DNA of 64,000 nucleotides from the NCBI GenBank assembly GCA_028023455.1, contig JAQFVV010000207.1, positions 526,208-590,207 on the forward strand. Reading direction: 5' to 3'. Shown here piece after piece: positions 49,654 to 60,261 of this stretch; positions within the stretch are counted from its first letter, which is position 1, and each line of letters opens with the position of its first letter. The position numbers and the translations under genes were made by a program. This stretch comes from Epiperipatus broadwayi (lineage: Eukaryota > Onychophora > Udeonychophora > Euonychophora > Peripatidae). Under the pieces are notes generated by a model. That model searched no databases, was not told where the DNA came from, and saw only the letters and a program-made list of their open reading frames with translations.

Positions 49654-49758
49654 ACAATGCAAAATGTATTTTTTTTTTCTCATGTGTCATAGCATCAGCC
49701 AGGAAGCGAACCCATCAACCTCTCGACCACCAATGTTTGACAATGCAAAATGTATTTT
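49654..49758 (-). mobile_element. Very short SINE copy with poly(A) tail and 19-bp target duplication
   Basis: ACAATGCAAAATGTATTTT occurs at 49654-49672 and again at 49740-49758. Between them, on the minus strand, is a body of about 67 bp: 'TTGGTGGTCGAGAGG' (A-box-like), then 'GGGTTCGCTTCCTGG' (B box), 'TGATGCTATGACACATGAG' and an A tail. Compared with the copy at 18421-18522, the roughly 30 bases between the A and B boxes are missing. The tail plus perfect duplication shows it was inserted by retroposition. Confidence 0.88.
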
Positions 49759-51090
<1,332 letters not shown>

Positions 51091-51342
51091 TTTCAAAAGG
51101 ACTTTATTGAATATAACAAGAAAAGGTTACATTTATAACTATTTTACCACATGCAGATGAATTGAAGTCAGTATAAATAAGTTGAAAATTGTAATTGGGG
51201 GGGGGGGGGTAACAAAGACAAAGGATATGCATGTGGTTTACAAATTTGAGTTTACATTATTTTCTTTAAAATATATACATCCAATTAGTTTTGTGCACTT
51301 GTAAAGCTCTTAGTTCTGTTTTTTATTAGTCTTTTTTTTTCT

Positions 51343-52656
51343 CTATAATTTTGAGCGCTGTTGTAATATTGACCAAGTGGCTGTGTACATCTTTTGGGAT
51401 ACAATTTTTTCATCCCTTAAGCGGAGCTGTTCCATTTTGTTCCAGAATGTGTTTGGATGTCTTCTTGGATTATTGTTGTACATGAAGGAGCATCTTGTAC
51501 ACCATAGTGAAAACAATATAAAAGTACTTGCTCGAATATGTGGGTAGCTACCCTTAATAAATGATTGTAAAAGGGTTTGAATGTCACAATTTCTTTGTTT
51601 GTACAATGATGGTATGGATGAACGAATATTATCAAATACTGGGCAGGTAAAAAGAAAATGTTCTTGTGTCTCAGTTTCTCTATGACACAACCAGCATATG
51701 TCTTCTGTATTTATGTAATGCCTTCTATATCTACAAAAGTGTAATGTTGGCAATGCTTCAAGATTTAATTTGAGTAGAAAATCATAATATTTGGGTTCTA
51801 ATGACCAGAATTTAAATTTTCGGGTTAGTTGTCTATTATTAATGTTTAAAATTGGTCTTTTATCATTTAGGGGAGAGCAAATTATCTGGTATACATCCCA
51901 ATATTTAAATTTATCTTGAGGTGGTGAAAAAATAATGTTTGGAATGTTAAGAATTAGTGTAAGCAAGGTTTTCCAATATCCATTGGTTGGTGGTGGTTTA
52001 TCTGTTGGGGTAATCTTGAAGAACACTTTCATGTATGGAAATAAATAAGCACATGCAGAAATGAGATTTAATGTCTTTTGAATGTTAAAAATATGTATTG
52101 AATGTAGTCCTAAACCATTTTGTATTAGAGGAGCTTGAATACATTTTAGTGAAACCGAAACAATCTTTTTTCCCCACAGCAACTTTCTACATAACGAGTT
52201 TATTTTACTAGTAAAAGATTTAGTGTATAGTATTATTGGAGAATAGTATGTGATTCGAGTCATAATTAATAGATTAAACAGGGATACTTTTGAATACAGT
52301 GAAAGGTAAGATTTTGATAGTGAATCAATTATATTTTCTATTTTATTTTTAATTTTGTCTTGTATTTGTCGACGCATTTCTAGATTGCTCAAATAGAAGG
52401 GGAATCCCACAAAAGAGCTGGGTTTTCCTTTAAAATGTTGTGTGTGAAATTGTCCCGTATATATTGACCATGCAGAAGATTTATCCATGTTAAACTCCAG
52501 CTTGTATTTATTAGTGTATGAATTAAGAATTTTCAATAGAGTTGGGATCTGTTTTTTAGAAGTTAAAAAAATCGAGACATCATCCATGTAGGCAATACAG
52601 GAGATGTTTGCTTTTAGACCAGGTATGTATATGCCTGATAATTCTTTTTCTATCAT
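51343..52656 (-). CDS. LINE B ORF2, part 2: RT active site to C-terminal CCHC
   Basis: A 437-codon reading that continues the ORF ending at 52659 in another frame. It opens just before the catalytic 'AYMDDVSIF' (residues 22-30) and runs through the RT thumb. Near the C-terminus is a zinc-binding C-x2-C-x8-H-x4-C motif, 'CWLCHRETETQEHFLFTC', followed by 'NNPRRHPNTFWNK', which is shared with copies A and C. The annotated Met is only the first one in frame. The true product would be the second half of one ORF2 protein of about 1080 residues. The break lies in a T run at about 52684-52690 (see next entry). Confidence 0.9.
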   Translation of the reverse strand: MIEKELSGIYIPGLKANISCIAYMDDVSIFLTSKKQIPTLLKILNSYTNKYKLEFNMDKSSAWSIYTGQFHTQHFKGKPSSFVGFPFYLSNLEMRRQIQDKIKNKIENIIDSLSKSYLSLYSKVSLFNLLIMTRITYYSPIILYTKSFTSKINSLCRKLLWGKKIVSVSLKCIQAPLIQNGLGLHSIHIFNIQKTLNLISACAYLFPYMKVFFKITPTDKPPPTNGYWKTLLTLILNIPNIIFSPPQDKFKYWDVYQIICSPLNDKRPILNINNRQLTRKFKFWSLEPKYYDFLLKLNLEALPTLHFCRYRRHYINTEDICWLCHRETETQEHFLFTCPVFDNIRSSIPSLYKQRNCDIQTLLQSFIKGSYPHIRASTFILFSLWCTRCSFMYNNNPRRHPNTFWNKMEQLRLRDEKIVSQKMYTATWSILQQRSKL

Positions 52657-52658
52657 AT

Positions 52659-54587
52659 TCAGTAAGGGATTGATATAGAAAGTAAAAAAAGAGCACTTAG
52701 TGGTGAACCTTGTGGAATTGAACAGTAAGGTACAAAAGAGGGGGAATTCTTACCATTAAGTGTAATATGTATTTCTCGACTTAATAGAAGATTGGTGATT
52801 AAATATATTAAGGATCTTGGTATTGTTGTGTCTGCTAATGCTTCAACAAGGAGTTCAATTGGAATCATATCAAATGCTGATTTTATATCCAGTTGGATTA
52901 CAACTGGACTATATTTTTTATTATTTCTGACAGAATCAATAACTGTTTTGAATAGAAAGGCTGCTTGCATTGTAGACGAGCCTTTCTTAGCAAACTGCAT
53001 TTTAGATAGTATAGGTATGATATAGGGTTCTATTTTGTCTTTAATGATTGACTCCAGCAGTTTGATACCCAGAGGGCTCATTGATATGGGCCTTAGATTG
53101 TTTAGTGTGGTTATTTTTTCATGTGTTTTGATAAATGGTACTAGTAAAATAGGGTATAATCCATGTATATGATGGATCTTTTTTGTTAGAAAGTTTGCTA
53201 GATTACACAGATACTGAGCAGTAAAATTTTCTAAATGCTTGAATACAAAGCAAGGTATACCATGCATTCCTGGGTGACTGGAGTTTGGGGTTGATGCTAA
53301 TTTTTGAATAAAGTCTTTGGGAGTAAATACTATATTTTCTTCTGGCTCACCGAGAAAAAATGGCGCAGGGCTGAATTTTTTCTTCTCTTGAAGTTTGGAT
53401 TTGAAATGTGTGTAGAGGGGTAGCAACATGTTGTAACCAGAAATTATATCTTCTTGTATTTTAATTGCTGTCGGTATGCGAGTTGATGGCTTTTGTCCCA
53501 GTGCCCAGCGAATATAGTGTCTGGACCATGTGTGTGTCTGTGTCAAAAAGAGTTTTCTTTTTTTAATTGCCAGGTATTCTTTAAGTTCTTCAGAGACTGA
53601 TTTATAAAGTTTCTTCAGGGCAATCACATTTGAACAGCCTTGTTTATTTGTAGTACTGTTTGTGATTCTTTTGTGTGTTTCATCTACAAGAGCTAGAAGC
53701 CTTGAAGGGGCTGGGGTAGCCCTTGTTATGACATCAATTGTATATGAAATAATGTTAACAAAGGCAATCCATGTTTGCACTGGATCCATTTCAATGTCTC
53801 GAAGTTTGAAGAGATATATATATATTTCTGAGAATAAATATTCTGGGGTTCGACATGGAAGAAGCACTCTAATTGTGTTTCCAATAGATGTTATTGATCT
53901 GTATATAAAATCATTCTTTAGTGAAACAATAATTGCAGAATGGTCTGATAATGATGAGTTTTTTATTGTTAGGCTGATCATGTGATGTAACACTGGTGAG
54001 TAGAAGACCAGGTCAATTAATGATGAAAACCTGCCATTATTAAATGTTACTGAATTCTGTGGGAGATAGCCTTCTCCACTCATGAGTGGTATGGCTAGTA
54101 AGTGCAACCATTTTGTGACAAACTCATTGTATGACATGTTGAAATCACCAAGTAAAATTAATGGATGTGATGAGGATGCTATTTTGGAATTTATAATTTG
54201 AATGACTTTATTAATTACTGTGTGATTTGGAGGTAAATAAACAAATGCTACATTCAATGTAACTGTTTTATCATATAGTGTTATAATTAATATGTGTGCA
54301 TCTATATATATTATTTTGAATGAATAGAAGGGGCAGGTTTTCATTACTACTACTCCTGTTCCTGCTGAGGGTGAAAATGATGCTTGGGAGAATGCTGAGT
54401 ATCCTTGATTATTAAGATAGTTAGATGGATTAATCTGAGATTTATTATAAATTTTTGTTTCAAGTAACCCTAGCAAATGAGGTTGTATAATTTCAAGCCA
54501 TTTTATTAATTGATAGTTTTTTCCCGGTGAGTTTAATCCACGGATGTTTAATGACGCTATTTTTATATTCATTATAGTTTCACTCAA
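52659..54587 (-). CDS. LINE B ORF2, part 1: APE endonuclease and first half of RT, ends by frameshift
   Basis: 642 codons. The likely start is the second Met (54572, 'MNIKIASLNIRGLN'), which aligns with the start of LINE A ORF2. The endonuclease shows the conserved Asn in 'SLNIRGL', Glu in 'GLLETKIY', 'LLGDFNM' and 'SDHS'. The RT follows with 'LRPISMSPLGIKLLES', 'QLDIKSAFDMIPI' and 'CSIPQGSPLSAL', after which the frame is lost ('FLLSISIPY', stop). The related copy keeps reading 'LLFTIYINPLL' here. The loss coincides with a run of seven Ts on the coding strand, where one missing base explains it. Function in retrotransposition: target nicking and cDNA synthesis. Confidence 0.92.
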   Translation of the reverse strand: MSETIMNIKIASLNIRGLNSPGKNYQLIKWLEIIQPHLLGLLETKIYNKSQINPSNYLNNQGYSAFSQASFSPSAGTGVVVMKTCPFYSFKIIYIDAHILIITLYDKTVTLNVAFVYLPPNHTVINKVIQIINSKIASSSHPLILLGDFNMSYNEFVTKWLHLLAIPLMSGEGYLPQNSVTFNNGRFSSLIDLVFYSPVLHHMISLTIKNSSLSDHSAIIVSLKNDFIYRSITSIGNTIRVLLPCRTPEYLFSEIYIYLFKLRDIEMDPVQTWIAFVNIISYTIDVITRATPAPSRLLALVDETHKRITNSTTNKQGCSNVIALKKLYKSVSEELKEYLAIKKRKLFLTQTHTWSRHYIRWALGQKPSTRIPTAIKIQEDIISGYNMLLPLYTHFKSKLQEKKKFSPAPFFLGEPEENIVFTPKDFIQKLASTPNSSHPGMHGIPCFVFKHLENFTAQYLCNLANFLTKKIHHIHGLYPILLVPFIKTHEKITTLNNLRPISMSPLGIKLLESIIKDKIEPYIIPILSKMQFAKKGSSTMQAAFLFKTVIDSVRNNKKYSPVVIQLDIKSAFDMIPIELLVEALADTTIPRSLIYLITNLLLSREIHITLNGKNSPSFVPYCSIPQGSPLSALFLLSISIPY

Positions 54588-54655
54588 TAAAAACAGAACA
54601 CACCTGATGTAGTAATTAGATTATAATTTTATATAGTTTAGATAACTTGCACAAA

Positions 54656-54919
54656 TTATGACAAAGAATTTTTATGTCTGGAGGTTCTACTTCCTCCCTC
54701 CTGTGATAATTTTTGCACATTTGCTTTTTTATTGGTGCTAAGGTCTTCATCTGAAGTGTATTCAAACTCGGTATCCGTTGAACTCATATTTGCTTTTCTT
54801 ATTTTTTTTTTATGATCTAATGTCTGGGGCATATCATCTTCACTAAGATCAATAGGCACTGCTGCATTTTTTTCTACGTTTGCTTCGCGGTCTGCCTGGT
54901 TTTCGGTTGGCAGTGTCAT
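54656..54919 (-). CDS. LINE B ORF1, C-terminal end in shifted frame
   Basis: An 87-codon acidic and Lys-rich reading that overlaps the last codons of the ORF1 reading in another frame. In LINE A the equivalent acidic tail follows the AT-hook-like motif within one ORF ('IYNLENDEIEMDV'), so this is probably the ORF1 tail displaced by a small indel within 54849-54919. A genuine separate overlapping ORF cannot be excluded. Confidence 0.55.
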   Translation of the reverse strand: MTLPTENQADREANVEKNAAVPIDLSEDDMPQTLDHKKKIRKANMSSTDTEFEYTSDEDLSTNKKANVQKLSQEGGSRTSRHKNSLS

Positions 54920-56174
54920 TTATTTTCGGGTCTGTAGGTGGCAAGCAAGGCACTAGATAGTCTATAATATCTTGCGAAGTTTTGTTAAGGGGTGTTTTTG
55001 ATTGTTTGTGATTTTGGCAATCACTTTTTAATAATTCTTGTTGAGATGGGCTATTTTCTTGTAACACTGGTTTATCCTCGTCATTCCGTGATTGATTTTC
55101 GGGTAAAATTGATTCACTTTCGTCATTTACTGATTGCTCTCTGGTGATGTATAGATCGTCTGTTACATCGTCATTAATTGGATTATTTTGATAGCAAATT
55201 GTAGTTGATTCACTTATCGGTTGAGGAGTGAAATCTGTGTTATTTACTGGCGCATTTCCACATTGATGACTTGAGGTTGCTCTCATATCACAGTGTTTAC
55301 ATTTAAGTTTTGGGCATGCATTTATAATATGCCCTCGTTGTTTGCAGTGAAAACATTGCGGTTTAAGTCCATGAATTATTAAGAGTAGCGTCGCTTCGTG
55401 ATCGGTTATAAGAGTGGGAATATCATTTGGATTTACGTTTTGATTTAATTTAACTTTAAAATGATAACTGTTTCCATAGATCGGTATCGGAGTTCCTTTT
55501 AAATATATAGGTTGAAAGGCAACAACAACTCCGAACGGTTGCATTAATTTATTGAGGTCATTTATTGTATAGTTAAAGTACGTATTTTTGATTGTGCCGG
55601 TAATAAAATTTTCTCTATATTGGTTAACTTTTACTAAAGCATATTTCCCTAACGTTTTAATTGTTTTATCAAATTTGTTTTTTTGTTCTTCGCTATAGAA
55701 TTCAATAGCAAGATAGCGAGGATTTGGATGATCTGCTATGCGCAATATAGAATCCCATAAATTATTTGTGCTTAATTCTTCGTATAGCAAATCCTTAGGA
55801 AATCTATACAGCGAACAATTTATATCTGTAATTGCAAGGATAACAGACCGGTCAGTAAAGAAACGTTTAAACGACATAAACAGGTCACGTGGGATGGTCG
55901 TATTAAAGCGTTCAGAAATTTTTAATAGACTTTCATTAGTCCAGATCTCTTCTTCTATTACGTTAACTGGTAATGGGTCAGATTCTGAAATCACATCTAG
56001 TTTCATTAGATCATTTATTGTTGAACGACGAAATCTTGAAACTGGAGCTTGATTTTTTCCCACGTTCTGAGGAAAATCTTTTTTAGTGGATGCTTTGATT
56101 GCGTCAGCATAAGAAATGCTTGCTGCGTTCAAAGAGATCGCCATATTGAAGTAAAAAAAAAACCGCTTGCACAC
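54849..56174 (-). CDS. LINE B ORF1: nucleic-acid-binding protein with CCHC knuckle and AT-hook-like motif
   Basis: 441 codons. The likely start is Met 11 ('MAISLNAASISYADAIKAS'), because the first ten residues do not align with LINE A. A long central region shared with LINE A ('FRRFFTDRSVILAITD', 'ADHPNPRYLAIEFY', 'KNTYFNYTINDLNKLMQPFG') precedes a perfect zinc knuckle, C-x2-C-x4-H-x4-C, in 'CFHCKQRGHIINAC'. A second Cys/His cluster, 'CKHCDMRATSSHQC', follows. The far C-terminus has 'RKPGRPRSKRRKK', the core of an AT-hook. ORF1 proteins of such LINEs bind the element RNA in a particle. Binding of AT-rich target DNA by the AT-hook is my inference. Confidence 0.9.
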   Translation of the reverse strand: MCKRFFFYFNMAISLNAASISYADAIKASTKKDFPQNVGKNQAPVSRFRRSTINDLMKLDVISESDPLPVNVIEEEIWTNESLLKISERFNTTIPRDLFMSFKRFFTDRSVILAITDINCSLYRFPKDLLYEELSTNNLWDSILRIADHPNPRYLAIEFYSEEQKNKFDKTIKTLGKYALVKVNQYRENFITGTIKNTYFNYTINDLNKLMQPFGVVVAFQPIYLKGTPIPIYGNSYHFKVKLNQNVNPNDIPTLITDHEATLLLIIHGLKPQCFHCKQRGHIINACPKLKCKHCDMRATSSHQCGNAPVNNTDFTPQPISESTTICYQNNPINDDVTDDLYITREQSVNDESESILPENQSRNDEDKPVLQENSPSQQELLKSDCQNHKQSKTPLNKTSQDIIDYLVPCLPPTDPKINDTANRKPGRPRSKRRKKCSSAY

Positions 56175-56359
56175 AAATTCCTCGTCGGAGGAGTTTTCTT
56201 AAGTTTAAAAAACTATATATACTGAATATTGGGTTGCTTAGAGACAATACGGTTTATTTTAAATAAAAAATTTTTTAGTTTTATTATTACTAGAAATATA
56301 TAATATATCCTACCGATATCTACGATCATCAAACCAGCTGGCGCATGCGCACTATTTTA

Positions 56360-56710
<351 letters not shown>

Positions 56711-56961
56711 GTTTCAAAGCAAAACTTTATTGAGTCTAAAAAGTTACAGAGTCACATCTAGTAATATATTGATTTTTTACAAATGAAAAACAAATTACAA
56801 CTTTCAGTATATAAGTCTTTATCTTTTCTGCATACTTTTTTTTTCTTCTTGTTTTTAAATTTGGTCTTCTATTTAGTTCAGTTTATGCTTGCATTTTTTT
56901 TAAAGTTGGAAAAAATGCTGATGTTGAAAATGTCATCATCTATCTTATTGGTCTTTATATT

Positions 56962-58491
56962 TCATAGACTGGATCTTTGTTTCAAGTGTGACCATGTGGC
57001 TGCAAATATATCTGGTTGAGCTAGGATGCTGTCTCTTTTTCTTAACAGTTCTAGTTTTATTGAATATGTTGCTGGGTGGCGTCGAGGGTTATTGGCAAGT
57101 GCAAAAGTGCATCTGGTGCACCAGTAGGCATAAAGGCTGTATGTTGCTGCACGAATAGCAGGGTTGTTGCCTTTTTTAAACGTATTTATTATTTCATCAA
57201 TTGAAATGATAGCCTTTCTGTATGTGGTAAACATTGTGCGACGTATTGTTTCTAGGGCACTGCAGGAATGAAGAAAATGATCTTGTGTCTCTTCTTCTCT
57301 ATGACATAGCCCGCACATGGGGTCTATATTTGTATAGAATCTACGAAATCTAAGGAAATGGGTTGTGGGTAGAGCATTGAGATTAAGCTTAAGTAGAAAA
57401 TCGAATAATTTTGGTTCTAATGACCATTTTCTGAATTGTTGCAGTAGTTGCCTGTTGTCTATTCCAAGAACTGATGGATGTAGATTAGGTGTCTGGTTTG
57501 GATGTAGTATATTGTAAATGTCCCAGTATGTATACTTGTTGTCATTATTGAGTGATATTTTGTTGTATATTGGCTTGAGTTCTTCAATCAGTGTGGATAG
57601 ATATCCATATGAAGGGGGTGGTCTGTCTGTGGGTATTATACTGATTACACACTCCAGGTCTGGAAATCTTTTTATGGTTGCTGTTATTAGATTTACTGAT
57701 TTCTGTGTGTAAAAAACATTGATTGTATGGAGTCCAAGTCCATTGCTATGTGGTGGTCTGCTCAGATTTTTTAAAGAGATTGCCACTGTCTTTCTCTTCC
57801 ATATTAGTTTGTTACAGATTGACGAGATTTTAGATATGAATGTTTTTGCAAATTTGATTATAGGTGTATAGTATGTAATTTTTGTAATTATAAGTTGATT
57901 AAATAGTGCTACCTTTGCATATATTGACAGGTATGACTTTTCAAGTGAGGCTGTGATTTTTTCAGCATCTATTTTTAATTTATTTTGAATTTTTTGCCTC
58001 ATTCCATTGGTTCCAAGGTAGAATGGGAAACCAAGGAAAGCAGATGGTTTACCATTAAACATCTCTGTACAGTGCTTGCCTGTGTATATTGACCATGCAG
58101 CAGTTTTATTTGTGTTAATTTTTAAATTAAAATTTGAGGTATAATTCTTGATTATCTCTTGTAATATGGGGAGGTTCTTTTTAGAGGGGAGGAAAACGGT
58201 TACATCGTCCATATAGGCTATGCATGATATATTTAAAGCAGTGTTTGGAATTTGAATGCCTTTTATTTTTTTCTGTATCTCTATTAATAGAGGATTTATA
58301 TATATTGTAAAGAGCAAGGCACTTAGGGGGGATCCTTGTGGGATGGATTGACTCGGTCTGAAGGCTGGTGATTTTTTTCCATTCAATGTGATGTGAATTT
58401 CACGGCTGAGTAGCAGATTGGCTATTATATATAGTAGGGATGGAGGTGTTGTTGTTTTTTTCAGCACGTCTAATAATTTGGCTATAGGCAC
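56962..58491 (-). CDS. LINE A ORF2, part 2: RT core and C-terminal CCHC domain
   Basis: 509 codons in the frame that continues ORF2 after the break. It contains 'SIPQGSPLSALLFTIYINPLL' (about residues 49-69), the catalytic 'AYMDDVTVF' (YMDD at 93-96), 'GFPFYLG', and a zinc-binding C393-x2-C396-x8-H405-x4-C410 in 'CGLCHREEETQDHFLHSC'. The conserved tail 'NNPRRHPATYSIK' follows. It is the polymerase half of ORF2. The first Met (58491) lies inside the RT domain and is not a true start. Confidence 0.92.
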   Translation of the reverse strand: MPIAKLLDVLKKTTTPPSLLYIIANLLLSREIHITLNGKKSPAFRPSQSIPQGSPLSALLFTIYINPLLIEIQKKIKGIQIPNTALNISCIAYMDDVTVFLPSKKNLPILQEIIKNYTSNFNLKINTNKTAAWSIYTGKHCTEMFNGKPSAFLGFPFYLGTNGMRQKIQNKLKIDAEKITASLEKSYLSIYAKVALFNQLIITKITYYTPIIKFAKTFISKISSICNKLIWKRKTVAISLKNLSRPPHSNGLGLHTINVFYTQKSVNLITATIKRFPDLECVISIIPTDRPPPSYGYLSTLIEELKPIYNKISLNNDNKYTYWDIYNILHPNQTPNLHPSVLGIDNRQLLQQFRKWSLEPKLFDFLLKLNLNALPTTHFLRFRRFYTNIDPMCGLCHREEETQDHFLHSCSALETIRRTMFTTYRKAIISIDEIINTFKKGNNPAIRAATYSLYAYWCTRCTFALANNPRRHPATYSIKLELLRKRDSILAQPDIFAATWSHLKQRSSL

Positions 58492-58507
58492 TGAGTCAAA
58501 AGCTGCC

Positions 58508-60199
58508 TCAATGTCTAGTTGAACTATAATTGGTGCATATTTCTTTCTTTTTTTTTACTACTTCGATAATTGTTTTGTACATTAAGGCACCCTGGCCAAT
58601 GGATGATCCTTTTTTGGCATATTGTGCTGATGATAACACAGGGAGTATGTGTTGTTCTATTTTTTCCTTTATCACTCTTTCAAGAATTTTTATTCCTAAA
58701 GGTCCCATTGAAATTGGTCGTAGATTAGATAAAGATGATATTGCTGTTGGTTTTTTGTTAAATGGAACCATTGCAATTGGGTATAGACTTTGTATGTTGT
58801 AAATTTTTTGGGATATGTAATTGGCTAGATCGCACAGGTATTTTGCTGTGAAGTGACTAAGATGTTTGAACACAAATTTGGGAATTCCTTGTGGTCCTGG
58901 GTGACATGTGTTTGTTATTGTTGCAAGTTGAAATACAATGTCAGTTGTTGTTATTGGTGTGTCTGTTTCAGGGTCTCCAAATATGTCTTCATTTGGTATG
59001 TACACTCTCTGTTTTTGCAGTTTTTTTTTAAAGTGTTGATATATTGGGTTTATCATGTTATGTCCAGCTGTTATAGAGCCATCTATTTCAAGTGCCATAG
59101 GCACTCTGACTGTGGATGGGTATCCCAATGCCCACCGTATGTATGCTCTGGTCCAAGTATGTTGTTGTGTAAGGCATATTTTTTTCTTTTTTATTGCTAC
59201 ATATTGCTTTAGTGTATTGCATGTATTGTTGTACATTTCTGTAAGTTTTTTAATTTGTGTTTGATTATCTGTAGTTGGTCTGGAAATGGTTATTCTTTTA
59301 TGTAGTTCATCTGCCAATGCTAATAATCTGGTGGGGGGTGTTGAGTTGCAGGTAATATGATTGATGTTGAAAGAAAGTATATTGGTGAATGCTATATACT
59401 TTTGTACTGGATCGAGTGACATGTTTTGAAGTTTTTGGAGCATTATATATGTTTCTGAATATAAGAATTCAGTTGTTTGTGCTGGAAGAAGTATTCGCAT
59501 AGTCTTTTGGAGGGCTATTGTTGTATTCTGTATTTTTGTTAGGTCGAGGGTGATGAACTGAGCAGCATGATCTGAGATTATAGATGGACAGAGTTCAAGA
59601 TTAAAATAATGATGTAACATTGGTGAGTAGAAACACAAATCAATAAGTGACTTATATCTATTGTTATTAAAAGATATTGAGTTTGATGGGAGAAAACCCT
59701 CAGCACTCATAAGTGGGATTGTTATTTGATGGATCCATTTGGTGACAAAAGTTTGGTAGGTCATGTTGAAATCTCCCAGGAGTATTATGGGATTTGGTGT
59801 TGCTGTAAGCATTGAATTTATTGTTGCTATTATTCTGGAGATGATGACAGGGCCTGGTGGTATATATACAAATACTAGGTTAAGTGTGATATTTTTATGA
59901 TGGAGTGTTAATATGATAAGATTAGAGTCAATATATATAATTTTAAAAGAATCGAAAGGGCAGTTGTGGGAAATAATTATGCCTGTGCCACCTGATGGTG
60001 ATGATGATTGCCTTGAGCAGGCACAAAAACCTTGGCTGACTAAATATTTTGATGGATCAATTTGAGAGCTGCTGTATATTTTTGTTTCCAAAAGCCCCAG
60101 TATGTGTGGTTGTGTTGTATGTAACCATTTTTTGAGATCAAAAAGTTTTTTGGTGGCATTTAAGCCTCTAATGTTGAGAGATCCAATTTTTATCTTCAT
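58508..60199 (-). CDS. LINE A ORF2, part 1: APE endonuclease and N-terminal RT, ends by frameshift
   Basis: 563 codons. The start at 60199 ('MKIKIGSLNIRGLN') is supported by alignment with LINE B and by the 62-bp distance to the end of ORF1. Endonuclease residues are N9 in 'SLNIRGL', E38 in 'GLLETKIY', D143 and N145 in 'LLGDFNM', and D210 and H211 in 'ISDHAA', matching the APE fold. RT begins near residue 400 ('CHPGPQGIPKFVFKHL', 'LRPISMGPLGIKILE'). The reading ends in 'KKKKEICTNYSSTRH'. LINE B has 'NNKKYSPVVIQLDIKSAFD' here, so a 1-2-base indel in the A run at about 58547-58556 moved the frame. Confidence 0.93.
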   Translation of the reverse strand: MKIKIGSLNIRGLNATKKLFDLKKWLHTTQPHILGLLETKIYSSSQIDPSKYLVSQGFCACSRQSSSPSGGTGIIISHNCPFDSFKIIYIDSNLIILTLHHKNITLNLVFVYIPPGPVIISRIIATINSMLTATPNPIILLGDFNMTYQTFVTKWIHQITIPLMSAEGFLPSNSISFNNNRYKSLIDLCFYSPMLHHYFNLELCPSIISDHAAQFITLDLTKIQNTTIALQKTMRILLPAQTTEFLYSETYIMLQKLQNMSLDPVQKYIAFTNILSFNINHITCNSTPPTRLLALADELHKRITISRPTTDNQTQIKKLTEMYNNTCNTLKQYVAIKKKKICLTQQHTWTRAYIRWALGYPSTVRVPMALEIDGSITAGHNMINPIYQHFKKKLQKQRVYIPNEDIFGDPETDTPITTTDIVFQLATITNTCHPGPQGIPKFVFKHLSHFTAKYLCDLANYISQKIYNIQSLYPIAMVPFNKKPTAISSLSNLRPISMGPLGIKILERVIKEKIEQHILPVLSSAQYAKKGSSIGQGALMYKTIIEVVKKKKEICTNYSSTRH

Positions 60200-60261
60200 G
60201 TTTTAAATAATTTTTTAACAGGGTATTGATTTTTATTTTATTTTTAATACTAAATTTTTGT

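Noticed and set aside
52792-53985. Plus-strand ORFs within LINE B ORF2 (and at 57518-59264 in LINE A)
   Set aside because: Antisense shadows of the endonuclease/RT coding sequence.
54656-54919. A separate third ORF in LINE B
   Set aside because: LINE A has an equivalent acidic tail inside ORF1, so a frameshifted ORF1 end is the simpler reading.
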